Source: Chitinophagales bacterium
GTDB lineage: Bacteria; Bacteroidota; Bacteroidia; Chitinophagales; Saprospiraceae
Direction of reading: 5' to 3'
DNA length: 64,000 bases
NCBI GenBank assembly: GCA_013299105.1
Contig: JAAFJY010000025.1
Coordinates: 58,236-122,235 of the forward strand
Shown here: positions 36,769 to 46,146 of the stretch, one piece after another
How positions within the stretch are numbered: the stretch's first letter is position 1
How the letters are laid out: every line of letters begins with the position of its first letter
The notes under the pieces: generated by a model
The model's input: only the letters and a program-made list of their open reading frames with translations
Database searches by the model: none
What the model was told of the DNA's origin: nothing
Made by a program: the position numbers and the translations under genes

Positions 36769-38142
36769 TTACTCCCCCATCTCCTTCCGCACCCGTGGCA
36801 CCAAAAACAACTCTTTTTGGCGACCATCGAGGTAATACACCCTTTTGCCATCAAAAACTGCATTTTCTTCGAGCATGATGCGGACTTCTTTGTTCCACTC
36901 GGGCAAAAATACACGGTTATTCAATTCGATGGCATAAGCAGTATTGGGAAAAAGTGGATATTCTCCAGTACCAGGCACACCATTCTGCATGTCCCACATG
37001 CCAATGGCCGGGCCAGCGGCGTGGCCATTGAGGCCCACGGGGTGGGAATAAATTTGTGGTTGCAGCCCTTCGGCTTTGGCTTTGCTTAGGGTATTGGCCA
37101 GCATTTGGTTGCCATTGCGGCCCGTTTGGTACTCAGCGGTCAGGATGTCCATCAAGCGCAAACCTTTAGCATAGGCGGCCCGTAAATAAGCAGGCGCTTC
37201 TTTTTCATTGGGTTTGAGGATGTAGGCATTCTCCTGGGTATCGGTGTGCAAGCCCAGGTAAACGATGCCAAAGTCGATGTGTACCAGGTCGCCGGGTTGA
37301 ATAATGGCGGCATTGGGTTTATTGGCAAAACTGCGGTTTTGTTCAGTGGCCGCGGGGTCGTTGCGTTGCACATCGCAAGTGGGCTGAAACCAGGCGATCA
37401 AACCCAAGTCCCGGATCCTTTCGCGGTAATACCACACCACATCATCGGTGGTTGTCACCCCGGGCGTGATCACCTTCTCCGACAAACCTTCGGCGATGAT
37501 CAGGTGCGCGATGCGGCAAATTTGGGCATAAGTAGCCAGTTCTTCTTCCGTACGGGTTTCCAACCAGCCCACTGCAATTCGCTCTGCCGAAACCAGGCGT
37601 TCTTGCAGGTTTCTGGGCAAATATTTTTTCAATTGCTGGTCGTGGTAGGCCGAAAGGCCGTCCGCATGGCCGTAGTTTTCGGAAACATTGACCGCAATTT
37701 TCTTCGGATTGCGCTCTTCAATCAATTTAACCAGGCGCTTCCATTGGTCGGGTTCTTGCTCAGGGTCCCAGGCTTTTTTGAAATTTTCGCCGATGTCGTA
37801 GCGGGCACAAGCCAGCATTTCCAGTGGCGCACCTTTGCCCGGATCGTAAATCAAAAGCATGGTGGTGCGGCGAGCCGAAAGCCAGGTAGCGGGCAAAAAG
37901 CTGCGCAAAACGGGGTCTTCATTGTATTCGCGCCCAATGACTAGCCACATGTCGATGCCCTCACGGCGCATGATTTCGGGCAAAAGGGTTTGGCAGCGGT
38001 TTTTCAACCAACGGTCTTGCACCTGCGCCTGCTCACGCAAGCTGAGAATACGGGGCATTTCTTGTGCCGATAGATGATACAGGCTGATCAAATAGCAAAA
38101 AACGAACAAAAGCTTACGCATAGGAGATAGAGTGTGGTCCAA
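36769..38142 (-). CDS. M24-family metallopeptidase (Xaa-Pro aminopeptidase-like), exported
   Basis: 457 residues with a signal peptide (LLFVFCYLISLYHLSAQ). An N-terminal creatinase-like domain (about 40-190) precedes the pita-bread domain. The metal ligands are visible: the two Asp in LVHIDFGIVYLGLHTDTQ, His in SHPVGLNGHAAGPAIG, and Glu residues in AIELNN and MLEENAVFDG. It should remove N-terminal residues before proline in the periplasm. It is not clustered with other peptidase genes. Confidence 0.9.
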   Translation of the reverse strand: MDHTLSPMRKLLFVFCYLISLYHLSAQEMPRILSLREQAQVQDRWLKNRCQTLLPEIMRREGIDMWLVIGREYNEDPVLRSFLPATWLSARRTTMLLIYDPGKGAPLEMLACARYDIGENFKKAWDPEQEPDQWKRLVKLIEERNPKKIAVNVSENYGHADGLSAYHDQQLKKYLPRNLQERLVSAERIAVGWLETRTEEELATYAQICRIAHLIIAEGLSEKVITPGVTTTDDVVWYYRERIRDLGLIAWFQPTCDVQRNDPAATEQNRSFANKPNAAIIQPGDLVHIDFGIVYLGLHTDTQENAYILKPNEKEAPAYLRAAYAKGLRLMDILTAEYQTGRNGNQMLANTLSKAKAEGLQPQIYSHPVGLNGHAAGPAIGMWDMQNGVPGTGEYPLFPNTAYAIELNNRVFLPEWNKEVRIMLEENAVFDGKRVYYLDGRQKELFLVPRVRKEMGE

Positions 38143-38337
38143 AATGGCTTCAAAAATACAATTGCGAAGGAAAAAACAGCCAATAAAAACTGAAAGTGAA
38201 CAGGACTTGGCAAATTTATGGGGAAATGTGTCAATGCCTGGACCAAGTTTTCAATTGAAATGGCGATCCTTCTCAGTACACCTCGGATTACCAGGGTTTT
38301 GAAAATCTTGCAACTCAGATTTGTAGCATAAAAGCCC

Positions 38338-38345
38338 TATCTTTG
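38338..38345 (+). promoter_or_regulatory. -7 box of the AAA/nuclease gene
   Basis: TATCTTTG matches TAnnTTTG exactly. A TTG lies 27 bp upstream, further than usual. The closeness to the start codons implies a very short leader and favours the ATG at 38366. Confidence 0.45.
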
Positions 38346-38353
38346 CCATCAAA

Positions 38354-39879
38354 ATGCAGAGAAAAATGCGGTATTTTAACACATCTGGACCCAATCGTCC
38401 GAATGAGCATTATAGCTTGCAACGATTAGACTGGATAGAAAAAGGTAAAAGATTGATCCATAACGAACGCTATTTCACGATTTGGGCACCGCGCCAAACG
38501 GGGAAGAGTACGTATTTTATGTTTTTAGCGGACCATCTTCGGCACGAGGGGTATAAGGTTTGCCATGTCAATTTTGAAAATTTCAAGGAAGGAAGCATCA
38601 AGGATTTTATCATTTCTTTGAATAACGCATTAACCAAACAATGGGGCGTACCATTTAAAAATAAAACCCTTCAAAGCATTTTTGAGCAAATTGAAATGCT
38701 CAAAGACGAAAAATGTGTGCTGATCATCGATGAAGTAGAAGGCATCAACCAAGCTTTTTTCGGCCAATTCTTGCACTCTATCCGAAAAGTATATCATTCA
38801 CGGACGGAACATGCACTTAAATCGGTCATTTTAGTAGGCGTCACCAATATCGTAGGAGCAGTACAAGACAATGCCAGCCCTTTCAACATCGCTGATAACC
38901 TGAGCATCCCTTATTTTACCGATGAAGAAACCCTGGAGCTGTTGGGCCAGCACGAACAGGAAACCGAACAACTTTTTGAGCCAGCAGTAAAACACAAAAT
39001 CTCAGAAATTACCGCCAATCAACCCGGCTTGGTCAATGGTTTTGCAGCGCAATTGGTCAACAACTGTGTAGGGAAACCTGTCATTGGATATACAGACTAT
39101 TTGGTCGTTGAAAAAAACTATTTGAAGTTTTCAATAGACAAAAACATTGTCAACATCATCAGTAAAGGTAAAAAACATCAGGAACTGATTGAAAAATTGT
39201 TGTTTACTGAAGACAAAATTGATTTTCAAATCTATCGACCAGCGATTCAAGAACTGTTTGTCAATGGCATCATCATGCCTGACGAAAATGACCAGGTCAC
39301 TTTTCGGGTGCCTTTGTATCGAAAATGCTTGTATGCGGCATTTTTTCCTTATACCAATAGCGAATCCACGCGCATCGGCAGCACCATTAACATCGACGAA
39401 TTTTACACCCCAAGTGGCGGGTTGAACATCGACAAAGTCATCGAGAACTACAAAAAATACGCCCTGCGCCGCAAATTCCGCTATTTCAAAGAGGAAGACA
39501 AACATGGCAATGTGGTCAATTTGAAAGAAGCGACCCTGGTGTATAGTTTTGAGACCTACCTCAACGCTTTTCTGAGCATGGTGGGCGGCAAGACCTACCT
39601 GGAAGCCCACACGGGTGTGGGCCGCACCGACCTGATATCACCATCGACAATGAAGAATTTGTGGTGGAGGCCAAGGTTTTCAGCGACATCGTGAAATTCC
39701 GAAAAGGCAAAATTCAATTGGCCCAATACGCCCAAAGCCTCAGCCTACCCTCCGCCATTTACCTGGTTTTTGTGGAATCAGAAGTGACCATCCCTTCGGT
39801 TTTGGAAGAAGAAAAGGAATACGAAGGGGTGTTGATCAAAACGCATTTGGTGCCTTATAATCTGGAACTGGATTTTTGA
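38354..39879 (+). pseudogene. AAA-ATPase / PD-(D/E)XK (DUF1703-type) protein, frameshifted
   Basis: The first frame (38354-39694) has a P-loop (APRQTGKST, about 45-53), Walker B (VLIIDEVEGI) and the AAA-ATPase-like fold of this family; MRYFNTSGPNR at 38366 is the likely true start. A single missing base near 39636 (GATATCACC where GATCATCACC would keep the frame) throws it into an early stop. The correct C-terminus continues in another frame to 39879 (VVEAKVFSDIVKFRKGKIQL...). The break falls between the GRTD and EAK parts of the nuclease active site. Without the shift the protein would have about 508 residues. It may be a real mutation or a base-call error. Confidence 0.85.
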
Positions 39880-39931
39880 GTCGCAACCCTCAACTTCTCA
39901 ACTCCTAAACTTCTCAACCCCTCAACTAAAA

Positions 39932-40996
39932 ATGACCATCACCGAGCTCAAAGACCAAGGCCTCCTGCTCTTCGAGTGCATCAGCGGCAGCCGGGCTTAC
40001 GGGACCAATACTCCACAATCGGATACCGACTTGAAGGGGATATTTGTTTTGCCACAAAACCAGTTTTACGCTTTTGACCCACTGCCGCAAGTGAGCAGCG
40101 AGGGCAATGACGAAGTGTATTACGAACTGAGCCGTTTTGCAGAATTGTTGTACAAAAACAACCCCTCTGCCCTCGAAATCCTGGCTACGCCCGAAGATTG
40201 CGTGACCTATTGCCATCCGGTTTTCGAGGCTTTCAGGAGAGAAAAATTCCTGAGTAAATTGTGCAAGGACAGTTTTGCAGGTTTTGCCCATTCGCAAGTC
40301 AAAAAAGCAAGGGGGCTGAACAAAAAAATCAACGTACCTGAAGCTCCGAAGCGCAAAACACCGCTCGATTTCTGTTATGTTACGGTCGAAAATGGTTCTA
40401 CTCCCCTACTCCACTGGTTGGAAAAACGAGGCTGGGAGCAAAAACACTGTGGCCTGGCGGCTATTTCCAACATGCGCGACCTGCACGCCTTGTATTACGA
40501 TGAAAGGGGCAGCCTACCCTTCTCCGGCGTGGTCCGGGGCGAAGACTCCAACGACATCGCCCTAAGCAGCATCCCCAAAGGAATGCCAGTATTGACTTAT
40601 TTATCTTTCAACAAAGACGCCTACTCGCAGCATTGCCGCGATTACCGGGAATACCACGATTGGGTGGCCAAACGCAACGAAACCCGCTACCAAAACACCC
40701 TGGAGCATGGCAAAAACTACGACGCCAAGAACCTGATGCACACCATTCGCCTACTCGAAACGGCCTTGGAAATCCTGCGCGATGGGGTTTTAAACGTCCG
40801 CCGCCCCAACCGCGAGGAACTGCTGAAAATCCGCAGCGGAGCGTACACTTATGAAGAACTGATGGCCAAAGCTGAACAATTGATGGAAGCAGTTGAAACG
40901 GCCTATGCGAGCACAATTTTGCCTGAAAAGCCCGACAAAGCGCGGATTTCTGAGCTGACTGCACAAGTTCGACGGGAATTTTACGCACGAAAATGA
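39932..40996 (+). CDS. RlaP-type nucleotidyltransferase (RNA-repair associated family)
   Basis: 354 residues. The N-terminal polymerase-beta-type motif GSRAYGTNTPQSDTDLKG (19-36) supplies metal-binding Asp31 and Asp33. The rest matches the layout of the RlaP/YcgL nucleotidyltransferases: YYELSRFAELLYKNNPSALE, a helical part with HSQVKKARGLNKK and a C-terminal helical region. This family has been predicted from gene neighbourhoods to serve RNA repair; the reaction is unproven. It lies 94 bp before hemC on the same strand. A TROVE gene is 23 kb away. The family call is likely; the role is inference. Confidence 0.8.
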   Translation: MTITELKDQGLLLFECISGSRAYGTNTPQSDTDLKGIFVLPQNQFYAFDPLPQVSSEGNDEVYYELSRFAELLYKNNPSALEILATPEDCVTYCHPVFEAFRREKFLSKLCKDSFAGFAHSQVKKARGLNKKINVPEAPKRKTPLDFCYVTVENGSTPLLHWLEKRGWEQKHCGLAAISNMRDLHALYYDERGSLPFSGVVRGEDSNDIALSSIPKGMPVLTYLSFNKDAYSQHCRDYREYHDWVAKRNETRYQNTLEHGKNYDAKNLMHTIRLLETALEILRDGVLNVRRPNREELLKIRSGAYTYEELMAKAEQLMEAVETAYASTILPEKPDKARISELTAQVRREFYARK

Positions 40997-41089
40997 GGGA
41001 CAGTGTTTTGAAGTACCTATATTAGCGGCATCGTGACTAAACATTGCGACATAATTATCTGTCGTTGAACACTTTGAAAACTACAAGCT

Positions 41090-41998
41090 TTGAGCAAGAC
41101 GATCCGCATTGGTACCCGAGGCAGTAAATTGGCCCTTTGGCAAGCCGAATTCACCCAAGAAAAACTCAAGGAAGCTGGTTATGATTCCGAGTTGGTGATC
41201 ATCAAAACCACTGGCGACCAGATCCAGCACCTCTCTTTTGACAAAATTGAAGGAAAGGGGTTTTTTACCAAAGAAATTGAAGACGCTTTGTTGCGTGGTG
41301 ACATCGACATGGCCGTGCATTCCATGAAAGACATGCCCACCTCCTCGCCCGATGGCCTGGTCATCACCGCTGTTTCGTACCGCGACAACCCCGCCGATTG
41401 GTTGCTGATTCGCAAAGACGCGATGCAGGAAGGAAAGTTATTTCAGCTCAAAGAAAATGCAATTGTGGGTACTTCTTCGGCCCGCCGCAAAGCCCAAATC
41501 CTCGATTTCCGCCCTGATGTACAGATCAAAGACATCCGCGGCAATGTGCCAACTCGGGTGCAAAAAATGCTCGACGGCGAGTTCGACGCGATCATGTTGG
41601 CTGCGGCTGGCCTGAGCCGCTTGGGTCTTGACTTGGGAGACTTGCACGTCATCAAGTTCGACCCACGTGAGTTTGTGCCTGCACCTGCGCAAGGCGTTTT
41701 GGCCTGGCAAACCGCCGAAAGCGATATAGAAACCCGTCGAGTTTTGCAAAAACTCCACGACAACGCGGTGGCCAATGTCACCAACCTGGAGCGCCGCATC
41801 CTGCAATTGATGGAAGGCGGCTGCCAAATGCCATTGGGAATTTATTGCGAACAGGACGCCAACGGCCATTACCACGTTTGGGGTGCAGTAGCCGATGCCT
41901 GGAACCAGCCCGTACACCGGGTACGCATGTCATCGAGCACCAGTTTCCAGTTTGCTGAGAAAGTGGCCGATGCGTTGAAGCAAGGCAAACCAGAATAG
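41090..41998 (+). CDS. hemC: hydroxymethylbilane synthase
   Basis: 302 residues with a TTG start (MSKTIRIGTRGSKLALWQAE), fixed by the family N-terminus; no ATG lies nearby. Features are HSMKDMP, the phosphate-binding GTSSARRKAQ, RGNVPTRVQKM and the dipyrromethane cofactor Cys245 in GGCQMPLG. It polymerises four porphobilinogen units in tetrapyrrole synthesis. hemD follows after 11 bp, so the two are co-transcribed. This feeds haem and also the B12 scaffold. Confidence 0.96.
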   Translation: MSKTIRIGTRGSKLALWQAEFTQEKLKEAGYDSELVIIKTTGDQIQHLSFDKIEGKGFFTKEIEDALLRGDIDMAVHSMKDMPTSSPDGLVITAVSYRDNPADWLLIRKDAMQEGKLFQLKENAIVGTSSARRKAQILDFRPDVQIKDIRGNVPTRVQKMLDGEFDAIMLAAAGLSRLGLDLGDLHVIKFDPREFVPAPAQGVLAWQTAESDIETRRVLQKLHDNAVANVTNLERRILQLMEGGCQMPLGIYCEQDANGHYHVWGAVADAWNQPVHRVRMSSSTSFQFAEKVADALKQGKPE

Positions 41999-42009
41999 CC
42001 TAATTAACC

Positions 42010-42696
42010 ATGCCGAGCATTTTCATCAGCCGTGAACTAGGTGCGGAAAGCCCCTTTTCCCAGCTTTTTGACCCAAAAGAAGTTCAAATCCACGGGGAGA
42101 GCCTGGTGGAGTTCCATTTGCGGCCCTTCAATGCTGTGCCCGATTGCGACTGGTGTTTTTTTTCTAGCCGGCAGGCGGTGCGTTTTTTCTTTTTAGGTTT
42201 GAAAAATGCCCACCTTGCTTTGCCTAAATCAGTCAAAATTGGGGTTTTAGGCGAAGGCACTGCCCAAGCCTTGAAAAACCAGGCTTTGGCCCCCGATTTT
42301 TTGGGCAATGGCGACCCCGACACTGTAGGTCGGGCCTTTGCCATCGTCGCAGAGGGGCAAAAAGTACTGTTCCCCAGGGCGGCCCAATCGCGGGAAAGCA
42401 TCCAAAAAAGCATGTCAGGTACGGTCGCAGTCATCGACCTGGTGGTGTATGAAAACCTGCCTCGAACGGATTTCGAGCTACCCCATGCTGATATTTTGGT
42501 CTTTACCAGCCCACTCAATGCCCAAGCGTATTTTGCAAAATATCCCCTCCAAGCTGACCAACAGGTATTGGCGATTGGCCAGACCACTGCTGATGCCTTG
42601 CGCTCCATCTGTGGCAGGGAGGTACAGATTGCTGAAAGTCCATCAGAACTAGCTTTGGCCGAAAAATGCCAGGAATTGATGAAAAAACGCGATTAA
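42010..42696 (+). CDS. hemD: uroporphyrinogen-III synthase
   Basis: 228 residues with the two-lobed HemD pattern, weakly conserved as usual: FISRELGAESPF at the start, DWCFFSSRQAVRFFF, VKIGVLGEGTAQAL, then DLVVYENLPRTDFELPHADILVFTSPLNAQAYF and LAIGQTTADAL. It closes the linear bilane with ring-D inversion. The position right after hemC confirms the call. It converges with the next gene (7 bp between). Confidence 0.92.
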   Translation: MPSIFISRELGAESPFSQLFDPKEVQIHGESLVEFHLRPFNAVPDCDWCFFSSRQAVRFFFLGLKNAHLALPKSVKIGVLGEGTAQALKNQALAPDFLGNGDPDTVGRAFAIVAEGQKVLFPRAAQSRESIQKSMSGTVAVIDLVVYENLPRTDFELPHADILVFTSPLNAQAYFAKYPLQADQQVLAIGQTTADALRSICGREVQIAESPSELALAEKCQELMKKRD

Positions 42697-42703
42697 TGCC
42701 TGG

Positions 42704-43087
42704 TCATTTCTCCGGATAACCCGCCTCCGACCAGCATTTCAAAATCAACAATTGCTCCGCAGTAAGCGAAGTAGGCCGTCCCGCAGGAACGCTGGAGGGC
42801 GGCATAAAATTGAGCGGATTGCCCGTGCGGGTGATGACCCTCGATTTGAACTGCCCATCGTCCAACACAAATTTCAAACCTCGGTACGAGTCAAAAGCCC
42901 CCTTGTGGCATTGGTCCGCGTAAGTGCACGTGCTGCTCAGGATGGCTTTGACATTGGCCTCGTAGGTGGGAGTGGTCGTCGGGCATTTTTCGGGTTCCTG
43001 AACTACGGAGTCGAATTTTTCGTAGGTGCAGGCGAAGATGCCGAGTAGGATATTCAGTAAGACAAAGATGGTGGCTGGTTTTTGCAT
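42704..43087 (-). CDS. small cytochrome-like lipoprotein without a CXXCH site
   Basis: 127 residues. The lipoprotein signal ends at Cys20 (LLGIFACTYEKF). The mature part (TYEANVKAILSSTCTYADQCHKGAF..., PLNFMPPSS, TAEQLLILKCWSEAGYPEK) matches the small cytochrome-c-like domains common in Bacteroidota. The spacing CTYADQCH gives CX5CH in place of CXXCH, so covalent haem attachment by the normal Ccm route is doubtful. The FMPP segment corresponds to the Met-ligand loop. Confidence 0.72.
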   Translation of the reverse strand: MQKPATIFVLLNILLGIFACTYEKFDSVVQEPEKCPTTTPTYEANVKAILSSTCTYADQCHKGAFDSYRGLKFVLDDGQFKSRVITRTGNPLNFMPPSSVPAGRPTSLTAEQLLILKCWSEAGYPEK

Positions 43088-43393
43088 TGATCACAGGATT
43101 TTGCCTATACAAATATAATCAAACTTGAGCGCAATTTTAACCCATCTATTGACCCCATGCCGCTCCACAATGAAAAATCGGTAATTTTATAGGTCTGAAC
43201 AGTGGAATTTTTGACTGATCAAAGCTTCTTTTTAGCCTCATGACCAAGTTACAGGCTAAAAAAGAAAGAAAACGTAGGCAAAAAGGCCTGGTTATGAATG
43301 TTTGAGTTTATCAGCTTATTCAATACATTTACACAGACAAGCTGAATAACAAGCCATAAGTTATTGTTTATACCAAGAGCCTAAATCTCGCCT
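43088..43393. other. intergenic stretch with a fold-back
   Basis: No gene is seen. One hairpin-capable pair (TTCTTTTTAGCCT near 43228 with AGGCTAAAAAAGAA near 43254) and a short TTATTCA/TGAATAA pair near 43318-43346 are the only structure. Neither looks like a terminator, since the T-rich arm comes first. Confidence 0.5.
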
Positions 43394-44065
43394 ATGTCCA
43401 ACAAATCCGAACTTATCGCCGATTATTTCCCCAACATCTATCTCGCTGTTATTTCCTTGCTCCAAGGAATTGCCCTTTCGCAATTGGTGCCCATCTTTTT
43501 GACTTATGTTGAGGTAGCCGAAGACCCTTGGTTGGATATCCATTTGTTGCCTATCCTGCTGATGTTACTGATTATCTTCACCATCTGGCACCATTATGCC
43601 ATCAGTATTTTTTTCCTACGCTGGTTCCCAAACATCATTGATACGCTGGTGCCTTTTTTGGTGGGAGTAGCGCAGTTTGTACTCATTTCTTATCTGACCA
43701 TCAAAACGGATTTATCCGATATGAGGGTGGCGGATTGGACCTTTGGTTTTGCCATTTTTCTGATGTCAGGATCTTTTCCCTATTTGGCAGCCGCCTGGCG
43801 ACTGGAGGTAGATTTGTTTGCCAACATCATGAGCAAAAAGAACGCAATCCAGCACGGAGAAATAACCAAAAAGTACTACAAATGGGCCGGGTATTCCATT
43901 TTCATTCAGGGAGTAGTTGTTATGTTAATTGTGCAGTTAGAGCAGCATTCTTGGCTGGTGTTCTCCTTGATTTTATTGCTGGGTCACCTCTTGTTGTTTG
44001 AGTATTACCTTTTGTACCGCATCAAGCCACACTATGTCAAAAGCATGGATGAATTTGACGCTTAG
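43394..44065 (+). CDS. multi-pass membrane protein, unknown function
   Basis: 223 residues with about six hydrophobic helices (roughly 14-34, 47-66, 85-104, 115-135, 160-180 and 185-205). The N-terminus (MSNKSELIADYFPNIYLAVI) is short and cytoplasmic. No conserved motif is recognised. The stop codon (TAG, 44063-44065) lies at the very edge of a family A element, so the C-terminus may have been trimmed by its insertion. Confidence 0.65.
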   Translation: MSNKSELIADYFPNIYLAVISLLQGIALSQLVPIFLTYVEVAEDPWLDIHLLPILLMLLIIFTIWHHYAISIFFLRWFPNIIDTLVPFLVGVAQFVLISYLTIKTDLSDMRVADWTFGFAIFLMSGSFPYLAAAWRLEVDLFANIMSKKNAIQHGEITKKYYKWAGYSIFIQGVVVMLIVQLEQHSWLVFSLILLLGHLLLFEYYLLYRIKPHYVKSMDEFDA

Positions 44066-44357
44066 TGACAAGCCACGAATAAACCTTACCAAATCGCAAC
44101 TGCGTTGCCCCGCTGCGCGAGGCTATTTTGGGAACGCGGATAAAATTGAGTTTGGGTGTGTTTGTTTGGGTGTGAGTGTGAGAAAATCCCGTTTTCAAGT
44201 GATCGGAGACAAAAGTAAAAGCACGAAGCTCCCACACCCGAACTCACACTTGCACACTCCACACCCATTCTTGCGGATTTCCAGCATGACGTTGACCATG
44301 ATGTTGACAACTGGCAATCAAAAAACTTGGTAAGGTTTATTTTTGAACCGTTACTTA
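44062..44357 (+). mobile_element. family A MITE-like element, copy 2
   Basis: About 296 bp. The core inverted repeats AATAAACCTTACCAA (44078-44092) and its exact complement (44327-44341) are perfect over 15 bp. Homology with 11195-11488 continues outward on both sides (TGACAAGCCACG on the left, TTGAACC and TTACTTAGA on the right). It begins at the stop codon of the upstream gene. Confidence 0.78.
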
Positions 44358-44370
44358 GAGACTTATAAAC

Positions 44371-44588
44371 TGTAAGTTCTCAATCCACTGAAGATCCGTT
44401 TACGCGTTACAAATGCGTGTAAGATGGTTCCGGTCAGAGACCTGGAACCAGCGTCAATGTAGCGTTGTGCTGGTGTCGGGTCTCCTGACCGACACCGGGC
44501 TGCCGCACATTTGTAACGTGCTTACGAGAACTTACTATTGTTGCCTAGACAAAGAAATTACTTGCAGAAATACGGATTGAGAGCTCAT
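44371..44588 (+). mobile_element. family D element, copy 1
   Basis: 218 bp. The left end TGTAAGTTCTCAATCC is intact and the right end GGATTGAGAGCTCAT is degraded. The inside holds hairpins made of GGTGTCGG/CCGACACC and GGTTCC/GGAACC blocks and an ACGCGTTACAAATGCGT palindrome. It is a reversed relative of 62935-63157 and shares ends with 56884-57236. It lies 13 bp after family A copy 2. The remaining 44589-44721 shows only the leader of the porin gene. Confidence 0.7.
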
Positions 44589-44721
44589 TATGAATTGAAC
44601 TAAAGCATTGATTATTAAACTCCTCCTTATGTGGTATTTTTTTGATCTCCCCTTTTAGGAGGTTGTCTTTGGTGTGTGGATTCATGACCTTTACATTATT
44701 TAAACACCAAAACCTACTACC

Positions 44722-46146
44722 ATGAAACCCTCTTTTCTGTTCAGTACTCTACACCAATATTCAACTGAACGCGCCAATGCAATCAATAAAGTTTGCTTAT
44801 TGATGCTAGGACTATTGCACATTTCCGTTCTTCTGTCCGCTCAAAACACAGTCCAATCGGCCCATTCTATCCTGCCCATAGACGGTATTGTCCAGTACCT
44901 GCCAAAGGATACAACTGCAGCAGCAAGCCCATCGATCCTTTCCACTGACAAACTTCAATTTACCCCGCAAGTCAATTTTTTCTTTTTGCCCGAAGGCACC
45001 TTGAATTACAAGGGTGCTGGTTTAGCGGTGGATACAGGTCACCTCAATTTTTACTTGCGCGGTGATTTTGGGGCAAAACTCTCCTTGCCCAAAAACGTGG
45101 ACATGGTTTTTAGCCTGCAATCTTATGGTATTTACACCCGCAGCCTAGGACCTTTGGACCCCAACCTGACTATGTATGAAGGCTACGTGGACCTTAAAAA
45201 GTTGGACCGCAATGGCAACCTAGCCTTGCGTTTTGGCCGGATGTCACTGGGCAAATACGGCAATGAAATCCTGGTTGGCGACGATGATTTCATCAAAGGT
45301 CGCAGTTTTGAAAGCGTCAGGTTGCGCTACAAAAAAGATCGGGTAACCAGTGACCTGATGTGGGTGCAGCTCTATCAACCAGCCCCTCCTGCCGCCAACT
45401 TCGATTGGAACCATCCGATCTTCCTGGCTACGTTCAATACTTTCAATATCTCCAAGGCTTTGAATTTTGATGCCAACCTGCCTTTTATCATTGATCAGTA
45501 CAACAGCGGCTGGCGGACCTCGGTGTTCATGCCCGATTTGCGCGCCTTCGGTCAGCTGGGAAATTTTAAATATTCTGCCGAATTCATCCTGCAAACCGGG
45601 ACCGCCAAAGACATCCTCAACGAAAACATCACTGGAACACTCAACGCCTATGCCGCTGAATTGAGTGCAGGTTACACCTCTAATAATGGAAAACTCAATG
45701 TAAGTCTGGCATATTACCGCGCCAGTGGCGATGACAACACAGCCGACAACAAGCTGAAATCTTACAACGTGTTGTGGCAAAACGAGCACCGCCGCTTTGG
45801 ATACATTGATGCATTCAAGGGCTCAAACGTCCAGGCAGGGACCTTGCACCTGGATTGGAAACTGGGCCGCCTGGTATCGACCGGAGTACACGGAGTAATT
45901 GCACAAGTACTGGAGTCAAAGGATCGTGCCAATGGTGTGATCACCCTTGAAAATTTAAATCGCCTCAATACGACCAGCAAATTCATCGGTATGGGTGGCG
46001 ATTGGTACCTCAATTACTATTACAACCACAACCTGAATTTCCAGTTTTCTACTTCTGCCTTTAAAACTGGAGAGTACTTCACAGCGGTGAATGAGACGGA
46101 TAAAACGATGATCAGAATGTATTTGATGATGGCTTTGCGGATTTAG
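44722..46146 (+). CDS. outer-membrane porin, DcaP/alginate-export-like
   Basis: 474 residues. A hydrophobic N-terminal segment (about 25-42, VCLLMLGLLHISVLLSAQ) acts as signal. The rest is a 16- to 18-strand barrel of alternating aromatic and polar strands (NFYLRGDFGAKLSLP, LALRFGRMSLGKYG, VRLRYKKDRV, YNVLWQNEHRRFGYIDAF), ending in MIRMYLMMALRI. The layout fits trimeric or alginate-export-type porins. The substrate is unknown. The stop codon lies at the edge of a family C element. Confidence 0.75.
   Translation: MKPSFLFSTLHQYSTERANAINKVCLLMLGLLHISVLLSAQNTVQSAHSILPIDGIVQYLPKDTTAAASPSILSTDKLQFTPQVNFFFLPEGTLNYKGAGLAVDTGHLNFYLRGDFGAKLSLPKNVDMVFSLQSYGIYTRSLGPLDPNLTMYEGYVDLKKLDRNGNLALRFGRMSLGKYGNEILVGDDDFIKGRSFESVRLRYKKDRVTSDLMWVQLYQPAPPAANFDWNHPIFLATFNTFNISKALNFDANLPFIIDQYNSGWRTSVFMPDLRAFGQLGNFKYSAEFILQTGTAKDILNENITGTLNAYAAELSAGYTSNNGKLNVSLAYYRASGDDNTADNKLKSYNVLWQNEHRRFGYIDAFKGSNVQAGTLHLDWKLGRLVSTGVHGVIAQVLESKDRANGVITLENLNRLNTTSKFIGMGGDWYLNYYYNHNLNFQFSTSAFKTGEYFTAVNETDKTMIRMYLMMALRI

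Noticed and set aside
43228..43267. Terminator between the 42.7-kb and 43.4-kb genes
   Set aside because: The hairpin has its T-rich arm first and A-rich arm second on the plus strand and no T-run follows on either strand.
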